A model generated the notes under the pieces. It saw nothing but the letters and a program-made list of their open reading frames with translations, was not told the origin of the DNA and did no database searches. From positions 18,829,240 through 18,893,239 of the forward strand of contig NC_135561.1 in the NCBI RefSeq assembly GCF_964340395.1: a stretch of 64,000 nucleotides of DNA, in the 5' to 3' direction. The translations under genes and the position numbers were made by a program. The DNA is from Glandiceps talaboti (lineage: Eukaryota > Hemichordata > Enteropneusta > Spengelidae). Below are positions 12,710 through 23,596 of the stretch, piece after piece (within the stretch, counting starts at the first letter, position 1; the number at the start of each line of letters is the position of its first letter).

Positions 12710-12970
12710 ATTCTATTTAAACGTCCGTGTGTCCGTGATCTGTGTGAGATCAATATATTTTAATTATGTTATCCACTTATTCTAAGCACAAAAGGGAATA
12801 GCTGAAGTGAGCTAGAGGGCACATGCAAAACAGTTTAAATTTTGTTCAAATCATGAGCAAATTTTTCGTGACCTCCCTTTCAGACCATCACAATTTCCAC
12901 TCCCCCTTTACACCCCTATTTTTTCTGTGTCTCCCCAACTTCTCCCCGGGCCCTACAGTAAGTTCTGACC
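11870..12970 (+). repeat. dispersed repeat R1, copy 1
   Basis: Matches 43380-44330 (copy 2), with a short piece at 50290-50460 (copy 3). Shared blocks are CACATATTTTAAT, GGGCTGTAACCT, AGGACATGTAGGAGGCCATTTA, GTCTTCAATACCC, GGTAGGTAAATGAAGT, a (GA)n tract (12619-12707), then CAAATCATGAGCA and CCCTTTCAGACCATCACAAT. Copy 1 carries an extra insertion at 12286-12463 that copy 2 lacks. C-rich and G-rich ends are typical of both. Confidence 0.75.
12286..12463 (+). mobile_element. LINE-tail repeat R2 nested in R1
   Basis: Shares GATTGGAAGAACAG, ATTGTCTTTTTAAGTTGATG and GGTCGGCA with 52715-52917 and with 49300-49460. The last lies directly after the LINE reading frame ending near 49278, so R2 is probably a 3' end of that LINE, inserted as a truncated copy. 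Copy 2 of R1 (near 43840) shows the uninterrupted site. Confidence 0.6.
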
Positions 12971-13099
12971 ACAGCCTACATTAAATCGAACGATGTCAGC
13001 GTTTGATATCAAGCTGTCCTTGACATCGATTTGACCCCGATTTGCCTCTCCACACAGTAAACAATGTTCGCCTGATCACGCTACGCCCATGACCTCAGA

Positions 13100-13180
13100 C
13101 AAATAACTCGAGGTCATAAGTCATATGACCTCAGACAACTACAGTTGTCTGAGATATGACATATGACCTCGAGCTATTTG
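13100..13180. promoter_or_regulatory. palindrome with AGGTCA half-sites upstream of the oxidase start
   Basis: About 40-bp arms meet at 13140/13141, ending 32 bp before the predicted ATG. The region has AGGTCA/TGACCT hexamers at about 13090, 13111, 13126 and 13164. AGGTCA is the nuclear-receptor half-site, and peroxisomal oxidase genes are often under such receptors in animals. Control by them is inferred. Its centre is the mini-hairpin at 13130-13153. Confidence 0.35.
13130..13153. mobile_element. ultrashort palindromic insertion, family 2, copy 1
   Basis: A 24-bp palindrome with ends CTCAGACAACT and AGTTGTCTGAG, flanked by exact 7-bp direct repeats ATATGAC (13123-13129 and 13154-13160). 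It has the same ends and repeat length as copies at 40169, 45489 and 57603. Confidence 0.55.
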
Positions 13181-13211
13181 AATGTTGAGTATTTATAATA
13201 TAAAAAGCAAG

Positions 13212-14433
13212 ATGGCGTCCGGTCAGTCCAGTGGTCATAAACTTGTCTGTCTCGATGATTACGAAGATTTCGCCTGCAAGACTCTATCACACTTCGCCTG
13301 GGTGTATTTCAGTGGAGGGGCAGGAAACCTTAACACAATGAAGGAGAACAAAGAATCATTTTCAAGGTATGGCATGCCCGCTTGTGATCAGTTTGGTAGC
13401 GAAGCTGCGAGTCTGTTACATATTGCAGTACGTTACTAAAGATAGATGGTAGACTATACAAAATATTAGCAAAAACTTGACTATTTTCCTAAATTCAATT
13501 GCGATAGCTCGCTCGCACGGGATTATTACACACAATGCCCCACATTTGTACGCGAAATCGATCATGGATGCCATCTATTTAACCAGGGGGCCAACCACTT
13601 GATGTCGATAGAGACAGCAAAAATCAAGTCAAAATATTTGTCGGCATGTCTATTCAGCAACTTTTCGAAATTCCACTATGTAATACATTACAAATGACTG
13701 TGTAGTTGGGTACATTGACATGATCACACGAGAAGCTGTCAACAACTAGAATTGTGATATGATGATTGAATACACTAACGGCTTACATTCACAGAATACC
13801 CAGGTACCATGCCTAATATCGACCGAGCTGAGGTCGACGGTCATGTCAATAACCTCTGATTCATGCATTACGATATGTTGTCAGATTTAGGTCACACTGA
13901 CTGGATTGATTGTCGACAACATTTCTAAACTTCGGAATCACGACACACACAGATGGAGACACAGGCAGAAAAAATATATTACGAGGATGATGCATCCAAA
14001 TAAATAATATAAAACCGACTGAAACTGAATACCTCCCATAAGGCAAAATAAACAAATAACCCATCAACCCTAAACATTTTTCACATTCAATAGGGTGGTC
14101 TATACGATTCGACATTCGTGCCAGACTATATTAGTCAGCACTCACGTCTGTATTCACCTGTCAATCTGTGCCTGCTAGTTCAAAATACTATTTAGGCCAC
14201 ACTTTTAACTTCTGATTAGAAGTTCAAACAGAGATTACTTATATTTTAAAACAAAGCAAATATAATAGTTTTTGTTTTCGATGACAGCGATTGTTGTTTA
14301 TTCATATTACCTTTACTTACTGAAACTTATCAGTTATTGTCATTACCATAAACAAGATATGTGACAAGCTTCATTATAATTGATGCAGACGTTTTTTGAG
14401 ATATCGTGGTCACAGACAAAGACACACCCACAA

Positions 14434-14467
<34 letters not shown>

Positions 14468-17400
14468 CAACCTTCCCTTATATTTCATAATGGAGATATA
14501 ACTAATGGGAATGGTTTTATTCATTTAAAGGCACGACTTCGCGTATATGACGTCCAAGAATTTCGCATACGTTAAAGGAAGTCAAATGGTCTCATCAATT
14601 GCTGTGGATAAATTTGAAATGTTAGATGCTAAATGAAACTTCTGCGAGTGACATATCACCTATGCCTTAGACTACTACATTTTTATATATCACCATAGTT
14701 ATCGATATTTAGGATAAGGTTGTCTTTTAACTGATTTATCCTAGGATAAAATTAATGCCAAGAGTTCTGAGAAGCGTATCCACAATAGATTTGAGTACAT
14801 CAGTTTTGGGTACACACATTGATATACCTATTTGTGTATCTCCAACTGCTTTTCAATCGATGGCACATCCAGAGGGCGCCGTTGCTACAGCAAAGGGTGA
14901 GATGAAATTTTATTTCACTTAAAAAATATACTTTTGATCTGTTTACATTAATTCCCTGTATAAATAAAAAAAATGAACACAAGTAAGGATGCTATTTATA
15001 CATGGTTATGTTTCAAAATAGTGGGAAGTGACAGGTGTATGGATACGTCAAGACTGGATGTGAAGTAGTGAATACTTGTGTTCACCCAGTCAGTTACTTG
15101 CAACAAATAATACACTTGTGATACTGTTGAAATACTACTGAGCGAATTTGAATTATTGGTGAATTACAAACATGAACTTTCACTCTTTTTTCAACTAGAA
15201 AAACATGCTAAAGTTATTTTATTAATTCAAAATGCGGAACAAATTTCTCATCTATATTACATTTGTAACTACGCCTATCACAAATAAATGTATGCAAACC
15301 TAAAACTTCATAAAACAATCTTGATGGTTACAACAGTATCATATGACTTATTTATTTCAGCGACTGCCTTTCATAACACCTGCATGGTGTTGAATGGAGC
15401 ACCTTATAAAACAATGGAAGAGATTGCCAGCGAGGTACCAATTGGGTTAAGATGGCAGAATGTGTATATTTTGAAAAGAAGAGACATTACAAAAGGAATG
15501 GTTGAAAGAGCTGAACGAGTGGGAAGTAAGGCTATTGTAGTATCAGTGGATAATCCAACAATTGGAAATAGATACGACATGAAACGGATTAAAGAGTTTT
15601 CTTCTTTTCCAAAGTTGAAGTTTGCCAATTATCTACAATATTTTGAGGAGGTAAGTACTGCATGTATGTATGTATGTATGTATGTATGTATGTATGTATG
15701 TATGTATGTATGTATGTATGTAGAAATGCATAAGGAACTTATAAACCAGTCCGTATATATAGCTGTTAAATCCGACGTTTCGAATAAATATTCTTTTTCA
15801 AAGGAAAAATTGGCGAGACAGAGAAATGCCAGGTGACAACCCGAACATTTCTAAATATAATGGAACAAAACCGCACGTGATATAAATAAACGGTTGTACG
15901 TGGGATAAGTTCTTAAATTCGCACGCACCTAATAGAACCCAATAGAATACGCCTGAAATTTAAAAAATACCCAATAATCATGATAATTAGATTGGGAAAG
16001 ACGAGAATAATCTATTAATTCCAAGGGGTTCCAGCGTTCCAAGACGGAAAATGATTTCTTCTTCCTTCAACCTCAAAGCTTTCTCATCACCAGAAACCTT
16101 ACAAATTCCTGAAATGGACATATCTGATACATTATGATCGTTTGTAATAAAATGCATAGATACGGGATAGTTACGATTCCTTTGTCTGGTCAAACGGAGA
16201 TGTTCCACGAAACGATCACCAAGACGACGTACAGTTGAACCTATATATAGAAAACCACATTTTTGACATGTAATGCAATACACTACATTAGTACTAATAC
16301 AAGTAAATCTACTTGTAACAGGCACACTGTTCTTAGGGCCAAAAACATGATTAGTATTAATAATGAAACGACATGTACCACATCGAGTACGATCGCACGG
16401 AAAAGAACCAGCATTAACTTCCAATTCACGTTGTTCTGTACGTACCACCATATCTCTAAGACTGGTATCACGACGCCAAGCTGTTAATGGTACTGCAGGA
16501 AACAATGAATTGGTAATCCTATTAGAACGTAAGATATTAAAATGCTTGTATATAATGTCTTTAACTCTAGTTGAAAAGGGATGGTATGTAAGAGCTAGTA
16601 TGGGACGATCGTTGTTACTCCTCTGATCATGTGATTTGATACAAGCTTCCCTAGACAAAGATGATACTTTATGTAAAGCCGCGTTGGTAACAGACATAGG
16701 ATAACCACGTTGATGGAAGTACGTGCAAAATTCAGCAGACCTTTTTCTGAAATCCAAATCACTACTACAAATACGACGTAAACGAAGTAATTGTGAATAG
16801 GGAATGGAATCTTTACACTTATTAGGATGTGATGAACCATACTGCAAATATGAATGTGAATCAGTAGGTTTAGTATAAATAGATGTAGCTATATCATCAC
16901 CATCAATCCTAAGGGAGATGTCAAGGAAATTGATTGTTAGTTCTGAAATATCATAAGTATACTGAATAGCAGGATTAAAATTACATATGTAGTTAATAAA
17001 CTGCATAAGGTCCTCAAGTTTGAGTGATGCTGCACCAACGCCGTCATCAATAAATCGTTTATATAGATCAGGTAAGATCCCTTGATATGAGCTGAAAATA
17101 AGGTGTTCTTGATAAGACATAAATAAACAAGCATAACTAGGTCCAAGACAACTTCCCATAGCAACGCCGCGTTTCTGCACAAAATACCTGTCATTAAAGG
17201 TAAAATAATTACAGGTGAGAACAAGTTCAGCCAATCTAAGAAGTACGTGGGTAGGAGGGTCAAGTACAGGTCTTAAATTAAGATAGTGTTCGATTGCAAC
17301 TAACCCTTCATTATGTGGTATGGAAGTATATAAGGACTTAACGTCCATAGAAAAAAGGTATCGTGGCTTACCTTGTTGGAATTGGAAGCCATTAAATACT

Positions 17401-17844
17401 TTAAGAGCATGGTTCGTATCTTTAATGTAGGTAGGCTGAGATGCCACTATAGGTCGTAAAAGGGCATCTAAATAACGCGCGATGTGTTCCGTAGGGCAGT
17501 TACAAGCTGAGACGATGGGCCTACCAGGAATATTAACCTTATGTATCTTGGGTAGTAAATAAAACACGGCTGTCCTTGGTCGACGGACTATAAGGTTGCG
17601 TGCTTCCGTTGGTAATTCGCCAGCGGATATAAAAGCGTTAACAGTATTCATAATTTCGCGTTGCACGTCTTCTGTAATATCACATTCCAATTCCTGGTAA
17701 AAATCCGTGTTTAAAAGTTGTCTCTCTGCCTCAGCCACATACAGATCTTTATACCATACAACTACTGCTCCGCCTTTATCTGCAGGCTTAATAACAATAT
17801 CATATACATATGTATGTATGTATGTATGTATGTGTATGTGTGTA

Positions 17845-17875
<31 letters not shown>

Positions 17876-17975
17876 ATGTATGTATGTATGTATGTATGTA
17901 TGTATGTGTGTGTATGTATGTATGTATGTATGTATGTATGTATGTATGTATGTATGTATGTATGTGTTGTGTATG

Positions 17976-18015
<40 letters not shown>

Positions 18016-19769
18016 GGATGTCTTATGCTGACGTATTCTCCTTTCATTTAAAATTTAGAATGCAACAACAGCTTCAATTCATGAAGAAATCAAACACGGA
18101 GATCCATCCGCTACATGGGAAGACATAGCGTGGTTGAAGTCGATAACAAAATTACCAATTGTACTTAAAGGTATCATGTCAACTGAAGACGCCGTGATTG
18201 CCGTACAACATGGCATAGATGCCATACTTGTATCCAATCACGGCGGCCGGCAGCTTGATACAGTGCCTTCAACGGTGAGTAGCCTTGCATTTACTTGTTA
18301 TGATATGGCTGGTAAAATTAGCAGATAAAAACAGAAACACAGCTCAGGTGTATCGATGAAAATATTTCATTCCATCTTTTTAATTTTATGTTTTGTTTAT
18401 TTTTAATTTTACGTTTTGTTTCGTAGTTATCAATATTTATTTAGATAGTCCATTGTTGTCTTAAAAAATCGTGAACCATACATTTCGAACCCAATATTTC
18501 GAAGATACTGAGCTTCTTTTCAAAGGTGGTTCTCCAGTTCTCAGCCAAAGAAATCAAGTGCTGTCACACGATAAGCCCTGAAGAGAGCAACTATTGTCAT
18601 GTAAGAGTGTGCTCTTGTTTTGGAATGGTATGAATATTAAGTTCCACCAGTATGACGTTACTCTCTGTCATGTTCGGTGTAAGGGCTGCGCATCCTTCTT
18701 TATCAACGTTTTGTCAACGTTTAAGATACGTATAATTATGTAATTAAGTAAACATATACGATGTTGTTGTTTCCTTTCCTTTTTAACTGGTCAGATAGAA
18801 GTACTACCTGAAATAGTTCAAGCTGTTGGCGACAAGGTGGAGATTTATGTCGATGGTGGAGTTCGTATGGGAACTGATGTTTTGAAAGCATTGGCGTTAG
18901 GGGCTAAAGCTGTATTCATTGGTAGACCAGTTATTTACGGTTTAGCATACAAGGTATTCAACTTGAATTTTTAGTGACGTAATCTTGTCCTTACTTACCA
19001 TAAATTTACTCATATTTTCCTGTATATAGCACACCCCATATAGTCCATAGATTACCATCTCCCTGTGACCTAACATTATTGACCAATCACTGCTTCGAAT
19101 ACCATATATGGATGCAGTCTTATTACACATAAAGTCTACATAAACGAATCCTTGCATGGGGTAACACAGTGTCCCAAGTTCATCGTTACCAATTATGTGG
19201 TATTGCCGCTCGTATACGCAATTGTAGTATTTGATGTGCCAGGAGTTTGCGCCGGAATATAAATACTTTCGTCTCCACGTTCTCTACGTGGTTAAATTTC
19301 TGACTTTTGACTGAAAACTTAGTATGAGCTACTTTGTAATGCATTTACGCAGAAGATCGTACAATAAAGACGAAATCAGAATTCAATGAAGACGATACCT
19401 GAATCAAGAGAAAACCACAGTGTTTCGGAAACCTAAATTATGTACCCAAGCTGTGACTTTATTTGTTCTTAATTATTTTATTCACTTAATAATGAGCCAT
19501 TTTCTTTGAAAAGGGTGAAGATGGAGTGAAGGACGTTCTTGAAATCTTAAAAGATGAACTTAAAAACGCCATGACTTTAACAGGTAAATGTATGTTTTAC
19601 TAACAGAATAAACACATAAGAATCGTGATAGATATTCCGATATTTGTGTAAACAAGATGTACATGATATTACTGATAGCAAAACATGCCATATTTTTCTT
19701 TCAGGTTGCCGGTCAATTTCGGATATAAAGCCATCAATACTATACAAAAATAGCCTGTGGCATGACTGA
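13212..19769 (+). CDS. HAO1-like: 2-hydroxyacid oxidase (glycolate oxidase family), complete, 7 exons
   Basis: FMN enzyme oxidising 2-hydroxyacids such as glycolate to 2-oxoacids with H2O2, usually peroxisomal. Exons: 13212-13366, 14745-14896, 15361-15650, 18059-18274, 18795-18953, 19514-19583, 19705-19769. They join in phase to 368 aa, the family's usual length. The start at 13212 has the context CAAGATGGCG, and the next part reads CLDDYEDFA. Exon 2 has LSTSVLG and [17 protein letters not shown]. Exon 3 has [10 protein letters not shown] and [10 protein letters not shown]. Exon 4 has LPIVLKG and SNHGGRQLD. Exon 5 has [20 protein letters not shown]. By alignment to human HAO1, Tyr32, Tyr138, Asp166, Arg173, Lys236, His260 and Arg263 match FMN or catalytic residues. 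The residue matching human Trp110 is Ala116. The C-terminus ends ..SLWHD, with no obvious peroxisomal SKL-type signal. Intron 3 holds a PLE in antisense. HAO1 versus HAO2 type is not settled. Confidence 0.9.
13367..14744 (+). other. oxidase intron 1
   Basis: 1.4 kb. It contains a short (ACAG)n run at about 14437-14466 and nothing else I recognise. Confidence 0.5.
15661..15721 (+). repeat. (ATGT)n array at the 3' edge of the antisense PLE
   Basis: Pure ATGT tetramers begin 11 bp after the donor at 15651. They directly abut the PLE terminal sequence. Confidence 0.9.
15722..17810 (-). mobile_element. Penelope-like retroelement, 5'-truncated, RT plus GIY-YIG endonuclease
   Basis: One open minus-strand frame runs from 17810 to the stop at 15987, about 606 residues, with no stops. 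In order: [71 protein letters not shown]; the RT catalytic block [20 protein letters not shown]; and the GIY-YIG endonuclease with [20 protein letters not shown] followed by DRFVEHL. These are diagnostic of endonuclease-bearing PLEs. The N-terminal part before KPADKGG is missing, and the frame runs instead into tetranucleotide repeats. About 265 bp of non-coding 3' sequence follow, with GTCCGTATA and a GACGTTTCG hairpin. It lies antisense in intron 3 of the oxidase gene. The intact frame suggests a recent insertion. Confidence 0.9.
15774..15804 (-). ncRNA. degenerate hammerhead-ribozyme-like motif in PLE terminal region
   Basis: On the minus strand: CCTTTGAAAAAGAATA, a small loop, then TTCGAAACGTC. 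GAAAC next to GTC and the AGAATA/TATTC stem resemble the short hammerhead ribozymes known in PLE terminal repeats. The CUGAUGA box is not intact (CTTTGAAAA instead), so self-cleavage is doubtful. The same motif recurs at 21512-21542. Confidence 0.35.
17811..18016 (+). repeat. (ATGT)n then (TTG)n arrays at the truncated 5' edge of the PLE
   Basis: ATGT/GTGT tetramers (17811-17966) pass into a (TTG)n run (about 17979-18016), ending 43 bp before the oxidase exon at 18059. The second PLE has a comparable pair: (ATGT)n 21594-21814 and (CAA)n 21930-21974. Confidence 0.9.
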
Positions 19770-20568
19770 GTAGCTGACAATATCATCAGGGAATACATGT
19801 AATTTGACAAACAAATGATCGCCAGGACATTCACATTGTCGATGATGTTTGCTTGCTACTGTTGCGAGATGGATTTAGTGCATCATTTAGACAGCCAACG
19901 TGCTTATGGGTCAAACATCGGTTTCTGTTTTTATCTACCTACCTACCTACCTACATACATACATACATACATACATACATACATACATACATCATAGAAG
20001 TCGCCAAGGGAGAGGTAAAACAACAACGTTTACCTGTTACTAAATTCATGTTCCAAACTTACATGTATCTTGTTTTTGTTTGTTAATTGTAATATGTAGT
20101 ATTTTCCATCAAACATTATATTGTCATGTGACGATTTCTTAAATGAAGTCCTCGGTCGACATCCCTTGTGATATCAACAACAAAAATGTCAATAAGAGAT
20201 TATTTTGGCAATATTTCGAAACAGCTGAATACGAACTGCCACTAGGGAACTCATACAGTTGAAATATCAGGAACACAGTGCTTGTGAATGTTTATATTCA
20301 AACCTGTATACGTATATTTAGTTTAATGTTTTTTAAATATAAATACGTGTACATTATTCACATGATGCACTTGTCTTTATAACGAGCAGTGAATAATTAA
20401 AATCTATGTTATTGTCATAAAGTATACTTCAAGACTGATTTTAATTACTGCCTCAGTGAGGAGTGCAATATAAATAAATCTATGTTTAGTTTAGTTTTGA
20501 ATTCATATGCCTTTTCATGTTACCACTACACTTGTATTGAGTATGTGAACGGTATCATTACACACTCA

Positions 20569-20602
<34 letters not shown>

Positions 20603-20608
20603 CATACT
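19770..20608 (+). other. 3' flank of the oxidase gene
   Basis: No gene is recognised. Contains a CTAC-to-CATA tetranucleotide array (19935-19993) and a CATA array (20568-20597). Short open frames over these are repeat artefacts. Confidence 0.5.
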
Positions 20609-21597
20609 ATTTATACGGACTGACTTACAAGGTCCATATGCATTTCTTTCTACATACATACATACATACATACATACATACATACATACATACATACATA
20701 CATACCTACGTACGTACGATAATATTAATTATGAACTTGTGGTGTTTCGTTCTTTGTCATAACACAAAGAATATAATGTCAGATGATGATCTACTTATAT
20801 GCATATGTGTATGTATGTATGTATGTATGTATGTATGTATGTATGTATGTACATACATACATACTTCCATACCACATAATGAAGGTTTAGTTGCAATCGA
20901 ACACTATCTTAATTTAAGACCTGTACTTGACCCTCCTACCCACATATTTCTGAGATTGGCTGAACTTGTTCTTACCTGAACATTATATACAAGCATTTTG
21001 ATATCTTACGTTCTAATAGGGTTACCAATCCATTGTTTCCTGAAGTACCATTAACAACTTGCGTCGTGATACCAGTCTTAGAGATATGGTGGTCCATACA
21101 GAAAAACATGAATTGGAAGTTAATGCTGGTTTATTTCCATGCGATCGTACTTGATGTGATACATGTCGTTTCAATTATTAATACTAATCATGTTTTTGGC
21201 CCTAAGAACAGTGTGCCTGTTACGAGTAGATTTACTTGTATTAGTACTAATGTAGTGTATTGCATTACATGTCAGAATGTGGTTTTTTATATATAGGTTC
21301 AACTGTACGTCGTCTTGGTGATCGTTTAGTGGAACATCTCCGCCTGACCAGACAAAAGAATCGTAACTATCCCGTATCTATGCATTTTATTATGAACGAT
21401 CACAGTGTATCAGATATATCTATTTCAGGAATTTGTAGGGTTTCTGGTGATGAGAAAGTATTGAGATATGTTCAGGTGTTTACCTAACATTTCTGTATCT
21501 CGCCGATATTTCCTTTGAAAAAGAATATTTTTTCGAAACGTCGAATTTTACATCTATTTATACGGACTGATTTATAAGTTCCATATGGATTTCTATG
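20609..21597 (+). mobile_element. second Penelope-like element, internally deleted and broken
   Basis: Same family as the element at 15722-17810, on the opposite strand. RT sequence from [19 protein letters not shown] to LAELVLT (20867-20980) jumps straight to the segment matching [11 protein letters not shown] (about 20983), so the RT catalytic core is deleted. The endonuclease part then continues in several frames ([38 protein letters not shown]) to about 21480. A sequence beginning TTTATACGGACTGA occurs on both sides in direct orientation (about 20609-20650 and 21557-21597), like PLE terminal repeats. CATA/ATGT arrays lie at 20652-20708, 20806-20867 and 21594-21814. Confidence 0.8.
21512..21542 (+). 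ncRNA. second copy of the hammerhead-like PLE motif
   Basis: CCTTTGAAAAAGAATA then TTCGAAACGTC, matching the minus-strand motif at 15774-15804. The first core box is degenerate here too. Confidence 0.3.
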
Positions 21598-21926
21598 TAT
21601 GTATGTATGTATGTATGTATGTATGTATGTATGTATGTATGTATGTATATGTGTGTGTGTGTATGTATGTATGTATGTATGTATGTATGTATGTATGTGT
21701 TTATGCGTGTATGCGTGTATGCATGTGTGCATGTATGTATGTATGTATGTATGTATGTATGTATTATGTATGTATGTATGTATGTATGTATGTATGTATG
21801 TATGTATGTATGTATTTATTCACTCTATACATGTATGAGTATTTGCTAACAGTGCTCTGGCAGCAGTAACCTTAGTACTCCAAACTTGTTGTATTATGTG
21901 TATGTGTGTACATGCACTTTGTGTAC

Positions 21927-21974
<48 letters not shown>
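21594..21974 (+). repeat. (ATGT)n and (CAA)n microsatellites after the second PLE
   Basis: ATGT tetramers at 21594-21814, unrelated sequence, then a pure (CAA)n run at about 21930-21974. Confidence 0.9.
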
Positions 21975-21977
<3 letters not shown>

Positions 21978-22599
21978 ATTGTTTTTGATATGCTTAGTAA
22001 ATTTGTATTGTCTACTATGCACACCATAATGAAGTGCTTGTTCATTCTTAAATCTTTATTGCTAGTTTTTGTCGACAGTTCCCTTGACAGAGTGCATATC
22101 ACCTTCTAATAATCTTTGAGAATTTGACATGGTAATATAATAATGCTATGACACGTCTTGAGTCATAATTGGTGTGGCTTGCACATTTTTGCGGAATTTG
22201 CATAATCAATTGTATTTACCGATTAGGTGATATAACAGAATTTCATGTAATGTAATGGATACGGTATTCATTTCTCGACTAACATGTCTTATAACACTGC
22301 CCCTTGATATCCTTCAAGAAGATTCCAGTTTACATCTGGTTATCAAAAGTGGATATCATTATACCTTTACATTGTTGTTTCCTATGGTTATGTCTTTAAA
22401 GAATGCTAGAAGAACAAAAAATGTATGTCCGATTATAAACCGTGCCTGAATCAATATCTGAATTGGAAGAGTACAGATTACAACAGACAACAGTGGGTTG
22501 TACTTCCAATGCTGTAAGTTAAATCGCAAATAAAAAAATTTACATAAAGATGCTTCCCTTGCTTGTGGTTGACGTGTGTGTAGTACAGGTATGGTAAAT

Positions 22600-22710
22600 G
22601 TTTGACAGGTATATGTCAACATAATGGTGGTACATTAGACCCCGCATGACCAGCCAGCGCTAACTTGCAATTTGGAGCAGGGCACACTAAATACAGGAAA
22701 AACGGACAAA
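22600..22710 (+). other. probable 5' non-coding exon of acyl-CoA synthetase copy 1
   Basis: Homologous to 32600-32757 and 39405-39541. All three end at a good donor after ACAAA (GTGAGT, GTAAGT, GTGAGT) and share ATAATGGTG, GCAATT.GAA.CAGG and CACTCTAAAT-like stretches. This copy has stops in the frame open at 39.4 kb, so it is probably untranslated. The coding exon of copy 1 follows an acceptor (ATTTCAG) at about 30125. The exon's 5' limit is a guess. Confidence 0.45.
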
Positions 22711-23503
22711 GTGAGTATGTAGTAATAATCTTTATAATATTAATAGACAGTATTTTCAGAATATAATCTTCTCTCCAGGGAAGACAAAATAGCCCATCCC
22801 CTCGTTGACACTAGTGGTAATGCGTGTAAGTACGGGGAACGCCCCCCTGTTGTTCGACAGTAAACCATGACCACAGTTATATAAACAGACAAGTATTTTA
22901 ACCTCTCTTAAACCTAATATAAATTGACCTGATATAAAAGGCACTGAACGATGATCGAATCAGCAACATTTAAACATATCACTGAAAAAAGGTGGCTGAA
23001 AGCCTGCCATTATTAAGCTGTGAAGACCAAGCCCGTCATTGAACTGTGAAAATCTTCACATGCGAACAGTTGATACGCGATAGGTGTATTGTTGACAATT
23101 TTGATATGGCGGTTTCTACTGGTTGGTTTCTGGCTTACATAATAATGACTAACTTGACTCTTTCCGCCGGTGGCATGCCTAAATTTAGCAAATTCGGAAA
23201 TCTCCCTCCTTTTGGTTATGGTTGGTGGAGGGTTGGCGAATTGTATGGGAAAATTGAAATCTCTGTTTATAACTTGACATGAACATTAATTTTTTATGTA
23301 AATTCCAAACTAAGCATTCGGGAAGAGTCTTTCTACTAAACGCAAACATTCAAATTACGTTAACATGCAGTTTGCTTACAGAGTAAGATGTAGTGAGGCT
23401 AACTGTAGTGCCTGCAACAATATGTGATGAAATTGTTCTTTGAAAGTGTATGGTATTTTTGCTATCTGGTGAAATAAATTTCATTCATTTCATTCTCTTT
23501 TTA

Positions 23504-23596
<93 letters not shown>

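Noticed and set aside
13182-13211. Upstream in-frame Met (13182) as oxidase start
   Set aside because: It would add ten residues (MLSIYNIKSK) absent from the family. The ATG at 13212 has better context and matches the family N-terminus.
15425-15500. Loss of the catalytic Tyr in the hydroxyacid oxidase (YIYK to YILK)
   Set aside because: Spacing to the later Asp and Arg shows the catalytic Tyr is the first one (Tyr138), which is kept. Only the second, non-catalytic Tyr is changed.
15987-18047. Reading the PLE frame as a 686-aa gene from its first Met
   Set aside because: The first 80 or so residues are encoded by (TTG)n and (ATGT)n arrays. True PLE sequence starts only at [12 protein letters not shown], so the N-terminus is truncated.
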